Shown: piece by piece, positions 60,374 through 64,000 of the stretch
How positions within the stretch are numbered: the stretch's first letter is position 1
Layout of the letters: every line of letters begins with the position of its first letter
Source: CAYOHP01 sp964403795 [NCBI: uncultured bacterium]
GTDB lineage: Bacteria; Muiribacteriota; UBA6191; CAZXTJ01
Length of the DNA: 64,000 bases
Direction of reading: 5' to 3'
NCBI GenBank assembly: GCA_964403795.1
Contig: CAYOHP010000002.1
Span: forward strand, 86,530-150,529
The notes under the pieces: generated by a model
Told to the model about the DNA's origin: nothing
Seen by the model: the letters and a program-made list of their open reading frames with translations, nothing else
Database searches by the model: none
Position numbers and translations under genes: made by a program

Positions 60374-62134
60374 TCACTCCAGGATCAGGTTGTTCAAGGT
60401 CTCGGTCTTCGCCCATTCGAAACGGGACGAGGTGGAGAGGACGGTCTTCCGGTCCGGTTGGCCCGGGTCGTCCAGGTCGACCGCGTTCACCGCCAGACCC
60501 CACAGGCTCCCGGCCGGCCTCATCCCGATGGCCTCCAGGAAGCTGAAGGGAATCCCTGCCTCCAGCCAGTACCCGGACTCGAAGGGACGGGCCGCCACCC
60601 TCACCAGGGGAGCCGGTCCGCTGCGGGTGGCCGGGGAGCGGATCCTCGCCTGGGCACCTGCCCCCGGCGGATTCCCCGGGGAGAGTTCGAGGAGGAGTCC
60701 CTCCTTCCCGTAGGCAGGGTCGAGCCAGAGCTGCATGTGATCCCCGGAGGCCGGATCCTGGCCCAGGGACGGGAGTACGAGCCGGTCGTCCCGGACCACG
60801 GCCATCAGGTAGAGGGCTTGGGTATCGTTCTGGGTCCAGACGGCCAGTCCCAGGTCGCCCCTCCCGGAGAAGTGCTCGCTCCCCTTGTAGAGGGACCGAT
60901 CGGAGACCCACGGGACCTCCCGGACCGGATGATCGGGCCAGGGACACGGGTAGATCTCGAAGGGGGACCCCGGGGTCCCGAAGGACAGGAGTGCGGGAGG
61001 TCCCGAAACCCGCCTGGCCTGGTAGTTCGGCCAGTTCTTGCGGAGTTCGACCGGGCGGTCCCCCTTGGCGAGATCGGCCCAGCCCGCCAGTCGGAAGCGG
61101 CCCTCCCGGAGCTGGAGGATCCGGACCACCCCTCCCCCCTCGAAGGCCCCCGGTCCACCGCCGATCGGAGGCAGGAACCCGGCCGGATCGGGAGCCTTCG
61201 GGTGGTCCGCCAGGTCGACCTCCTGGGTCACCAGCTCCAGTTCGCCGCCCTCCCCTGTCCGGGATCCGAATCGGACCGCGCGCCGTTCGAGGCGATCCGG
61301 TCCCCAGGCCAGCAGGACCGAATCGATCGCCTCGACGATCCCCCAGGCGCCTCGGGTGAAGACCTGGTAGCGGGCCTGTACCGCTTCGACGCTCCCGACG
61401 GCTTGCCGCCAGGTCGTGGCCAGCTCGAAGGCCCGCCCGCCCGCGAAGTCGAATCCCCGGAACCGCAGCAGGTCCTCCCCGGAGCGAGGCGAGGGGGAGC
61501 GGGAGCGGGCGAGGATCTTGATCCCCGCCGCCGTCTCCTTGACGATCGCGAACAGGATCCAGGAAGCCAGACGGGCCCGGTCGACCCGAAGTACCGGAGC
61601 CGGAACCGGCGGGGGACCCGGGGAGGGAGCCGGAGCCGCGGGCTGGTCGGAATAGAGACGGACCTCCAGTTCGTCCTCGACCGCTCCCGCGGTGCCCGAC
61701 GACGCTTCCGGCTCGAGGCCCGGAGTCCCGATCGGGACCAACCCGTCCGCGGGCCGCACCACCATGACGACCGCGTGGGACCCGTCACTCCCTGCCGGCA
61801 TCGTCACCAGGTCGTCCCGGCCGACGACCGAACCGTCGGAGAGGACCAGGTACTCGTCCGGGACCCTTTCGCCCGGCTGGTGGTAGAGCCCGTATCTCGC
61901 ACCCGGGAACAGGGCGGACATCCACGCCTTCTCCGCCCCGGAGTAGGACGAGATGGTGTTGGGGTCGCCGCGAGGCGCGGTCCGGGAGGACTGCTGGACC
62001 CCGCCGGTCAGGATCGTGTGGATCCGACGGGTGGGACTCAGTCGCCACACGACCTCGTCGGCACCGGCCGGAGAGGCACCGACGACGGCTGCCGCGAGCG
62101 ACGCACACGCCAGCTTCACGCAGTTGGGGCGCAC
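60374..62134 (-). CDS. Exported protein with a C-terminal CBM9-like domain
   Basis: 586 residues from GTG with AGGAGG just upstream. Signal peptide at 1-25. The first 170 residues and the Pro-rich linker (about 170-200) have no clear family. The central part (200-370) is mixed. The C-terminal 200 residues look like a carbohydrate-binding family 9 or DOMON-like domain: 'SGRGDLGLAVWTQNDTQALY', 'DHMQLWLDPAYG', 'ESGYWLEAGIPFSFLEAIG'. Such domains bind sugars or haem. It may act at the surface on polysaccharide. The 57-residue gene follows in the same operon. Confidence 0.7.
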   Translation of the reverse strand: MRPNCVKLACASLAAAVVGASPAGADEVVWRLSPTRRIHTILTGGVQQSSRTAPRGDPNTISSYSGAEKAWMSALFPGARYGLYHQPGERVPDEYLVLSDGSVVGRDDLVTMPAGSDGSHAVVMVVRPADGLVPIGTPGLEPEASSGTAGAVEDELEVRLYSDQPAAPAPSPGPPPVPAPVLRVDRARLASWILFAIVKETAAGIKILARSRSPSPRSGEDLLRFRGFDFAGGRAFELATTWRQAVGSVEAVQARYQVFTRGAWGIVEAIDSVLLAWGPDRLERRAVRFGSRTGEGGELELVTQEVDLADHPKAPDPAGFLPPIGGGPGAFEGGGVVRILQLREGRFRLAGWADLAKGDRPVELRKNWPNYQARRVSGPPALLSFGTPGSPFEIYPCPWPDHPVREVPWVSDRSLYKGSEHFSGRGDLGLAVWTQNDTQALYLMAVVRDDRLVLPSLGQDPASGDHMQLWLDPAYGKEGLLLELSPGNPPGAGAQARIRSPATRSGPAPLVRVAARPFESGYWLEAGIPFSFLEAIGMRPAGSLWGLAVNAVDLDDPGQPDRKTVLSTSSRFEWAKTETLNNLILE

Positions 62135-62211
62135 CCATGCCTCCTCGGCCCCGGGTCCACCCCGGGGGGGAGCGAGGATACCGCGGCCGGTGGGAGGATC
62201 TCGGGCCGAGG

Positions 62212-62928
62212 CTATCCCGAGAGCCTGGCCACCACCTCGTCGGCGACGCCTTCCTCCCCCGCGGGCACCGGCACCCGTACCGTGTAGAAGGCGGGACCGT
62301 ACCTCTGCATGATCTGGTAGTCGAAGACCAGCTCCCCGGGCTCCCCGTCGGCCCGGACCACCCGGTTCAGGCGAGCCCCGAAACTGGTCCAGCAGTGGAA
62401 CTCGCCGGCGAGGTACACGCCGTCCCGCCCGACCAGGGCCTCGGGCTCCCGGGCCTCGGGACCGCTCCGGAACCTTCGCCCCGGCAGGACCAGGACCAGG
62501 GTCCAGATCAGGCCGCAGACCCCTACCAGGACGCCGAGCACGATCGGCCCCGTATCCGGGTCGGCGATCGCGAACACTCCACCGATCAACAGGGAGATCA
62601 CGGTGACCATCACGGCCAGGCCGGTCTTGGAGGACGTCTCGTCCTCCTGCTCCTTCGCCAGGTACCTGGCCCACAGTTCCGGCGGGTACTTCCAACGGGC
62701 CAGTACGCCTTCGCCCTGGGCCAGGCGATCGAGCTTGTCCGCATCCGAACGGAAGACCATGCCGCAGATGCCTCCGGTCGCTCCGATCAGGATCCCGAGG
62801 AGGAGCATGGCCCCTCCCCCGGAGGCGGGATCGATATCCAGGACCAGAGGAGCGACCGCCACCACGGCTCCGGTCCCGGCCGCCCACCAGGATGCCAGGA
62901 CCCACCAGCGACGGGTGTTGACGACCAG
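62212..62928 (-). CDS. Four-helix membrane protein of unknown function
   Basis: 238 residues if it begins at the CTG at 62928, where AGGAGG lies six bases upstream and the first hydrophobic segment starts a few residues on; an upstream TTG at 63054 would add 42 unlikely residues. Hydrophobic segments lie near 9-27, 35-52, 100-120 and 124-142. A soluble C-terminal domain (150-238) with beta-type stretches ('FHCWTSFGARLNRVV', 'YQIMQRYGPAFYTVRVPVP') ends it. Family not recognised. Confidence 0.65.
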   Translation of the reverse strand: MVVNTRRWWVLASWWAAGTGAVVAVAPLVLDIDPASGGGAMLLLGILIGATGGICGMVFRSDADKLDRLAQGEGVLARWKYPPELWARYLAKEQEDETSSKTGLAVMVTVISLLIGGVFAIADPDTGPIVLGVLVGVCGLIWTLVLVLPGRRFRSGPEAREPEALVGRDGVYLAGEFHCWTSFGARLNRVVRADGEPGELVFDYQIMQRYGPAFYTVRVPVPAGEEGVADEVVARLSG

Positions 62929-63066
62929 GGCGTACCTCCTCCCGCGCCGGGACCCGAGGCTGCGGGCAGACGGGTCGCGATTTTCCCCTACCCGGCGATT
63001 ACCCGGGGGGGACCAGGGATGCAATGCCCCGACGGTGACAGTCCTCACCCGCAAGCCGGCAGTGGC

Positions 63067-63999
63067 TCAGACGCCGCGTCGACGGCCGGGATCGTTCCCC
63101 AGTCGACGCAAGGAGACCGCCGCCATCTCGCGGATCGACGGGTCAGGATCCGCCAGCAACGACTCCAGGAGGGGAACGGCTCGGCGATCCGGCTGGCGAC
63201 CCAGGGCCCGCACGGCCCGCCAGCGGAGCTGGTGGTCGAGACCCGGATCCGAGGCCTGGCCGATCAGGCGGGAGAGCTCGCCGTCCTCCACCGGGTCGCG
63301 GCTCGACTGGCCACCCGACGGAGCCGGGGCTCCTCGGGTCCCCGATCCCGCCTCCCGCACCTCCACTTCGACCTTCGCGGCCGAGGCCGAGCGCGGAGCC
63401 TCGCGGGGAGACTCCTCGAGCGAACCCGTCCGGCCGATCGCTGGCTCCGGGAGCAGGACCATGCCGCCCTCGATCGGGGGCGCAGAGCGTCGCCCGCTCG
63501 ACTCGGAGCCTCCCCCCACCCTCCAGGCGGACCGATCCGGGGGGAAGGGTTCGAGTTCCGACCTCCGGGTGGGCCGTCGCGAGGGATAGACGGGACCGGT
63601 ACCGTGGGGAGGCTCCTTGCCCGGACGAGGTCGGGCCGAGGCCCCCGGTCGACAGGGACGCTGGGACACCCAGGCGACCCTGGGAGACGCCTCGACCCTT
63701 GGCTGGGGCATGGCCTGCGCCTCGGGTACGGGTTCGGGTTCGGATCGGGGTACGGCCTCGGGATTCGCCTCCGGTGTCGGCTCGAACGCGAGCGCGGGCT
63801 CGATCTCGGGGGTCGCCTCCGGCTCGGGCTCGACCTCCGGCTCGACCTCCGGCTCCGCCTCCGCCCTCGGCGTCTCGGCCGGCTCCTCCGCCGGGTACTC
63901 CCCGACCAGACGGAGGGCCTCCCGGATCACATGGGAGAGCTCCTCGGAATCGCTCATCCCGGCCGCCTCGCCCGCTCCCGCGCCGGTGTCTCCTGTCAT
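63067..63999 (-). CDS. Glu/Pro-rich protein with C-terminal HEAT repeats
   Basis: 310 residues if it starts at the ATG at 63999; an ATG at 63957 with GAGG upstream is equally possible, and the gene upstream is outside the window. Residues about 35-100 are acidic and repetitive (Glu-Pro and Glu-Val-Glu-Pro units). A basic, Pro-rich linker follows. The last 75 residues hold two HEAT/PBS-type repeats ('LRWRAVRALGRQPDRRAVPL', 'PSIREMAAVSLRRLG'). No signal peptide or membrane segment. A scaffold role is plausible. Confidence 0.65.
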   Translation of the reverse strand: MTGDTGAGAGEAAGMSDSEELSHVIREALRLVGEYPAEEPAETPRAEAEPEVEPEVEPEPEATPEIEPALAFEPTPEANPEAVPRSEPEPVPEAQAMPQPRVEASPRVAWVSQRPCRPGASARPRPGKEPPHGTGPVYPSRRPTRRSELEPFPPDRSAWRVGGGSESSGRRSAPPIEGGMVLLPEPAIGRTGSLEESPREAPRSASAAKVEVEVREAGSGTRGAPAPSGGQSSRDPVEDGELSRLIGQASDPGLDHQLRWRAVRALGRQPDRRAVPLLESLLADPDPSIREMAAVSLRRLGNDPGRRRGV

Positions 64000-64000
64000 C

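Noticed and set aside
1-64000. tRNA, rRNA, insertion sequences, integrases and riboswitches
   Set aside because: I looked in the intergenic gaps for cloverleaf ends, inverted terminal repeats, transposase genes and known leader motifs and found none I could support.

Overview
This window is about 64 kb of very GC-rich DNA (roughly 70% by eye). It is packed with protein genes on both strands, mostly in short operons whose start and stop codons overlap as ATGA, GTGA or TTGA. I see no rRNA, tRNA, CRISPR array, insertion sequence or prophage, and base use looks even throughout, so it reads as ordinary chromosome. Three Ser/Thr protein kinases, HEAT and TPR proteins, a VIT/VWA protein, a beta-propeller, a Lys/Ala-rich histone H1-like protein, many secreted proteins of unknown function and a 32-residue AURKAIP1/COX24-type ribosomal protein (mycobacterial bS22 type) together suggest a Planctomycetota-like or related high-GC, didermic, environmental bacterium. 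This placement is an inference of low to moderate confidence.

Layout. 1-4570 (minus): first pseudopilin operon. 4886-8188 (plus): three exported proteins, the outer two being paralogs. 8245-10578 (minus): membrane-anchored Ser/Thr kinase. 10660-13451 (minus): protein-thiocarboxylate cysteine synthesis cluster (Mec-like JAMM protease, CysO-like carrier, rhodanese/E1 enzyme, CysM-like synthase), with a 1-Cys peroxiredoxin diverging from it. 14269-20649 (minus): coupled operon of VIT/VWA protein, beta-propeller, TPR/DUF2135-like protein and Na+/Ca2+ exchanger. 20738-23410 (plus): HEAT/TPR protein. 23426-26254 (minus): second kinase with an HATPase-like tail, then an acyltransferase; 26344 (plus): peptide deformylase. 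26932-28657 (minus): TerB-like and Tyr-rich exported proteins. 28864-34418 (minus): beta-oxidation operon (CoA-transferase alpha and beta, VOC protein, FadB-type enzyme, thiolase); cutA diverges from it.

34879-38734: response regulator-histidine kinase hybrid (minus), then two membrane proteins (plus). 38731-41280 (minus): RadC-type JAB domain fused to a DinG-type helicase; 41479-41757 (minus): histone-like protein. 41981-44048: divergent amidase and a catalytically dead HtrA-like protein. 44082-48306 (minus): TPR protein, bS22-type protein, metallopeptidase lipoprotein and HflX. 48427-52871 (plus): kinase, cysteine desulfurase, MnmA and an SGNH-like protein, all coupled. 52856-55580 (minus): second pseudopilin operon with the same gene order as the first. 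55700-60148: a CBS-HutP-like fusion (minus) beside an exported protein, histidine ammonia-lyase and a degenerate NlpC/P60 protein (plus). 60193-63999 (minus): 57-residue protein, CBM9-like exported protein, membrane protein and Glu/Pro-rich HEAT protein.

Recurring themes are sulfur mobilisation (CysO pathway; desulfurase plus MnmA), regulation by Ser/Thr kinases, secretion by type II/IV pilus-like machinery, and enzyme folds that have lost catalytic residues. At least three genes (near 34418, 57597 and 62928) look as if they start at CTG behind a strong AGGAGG.
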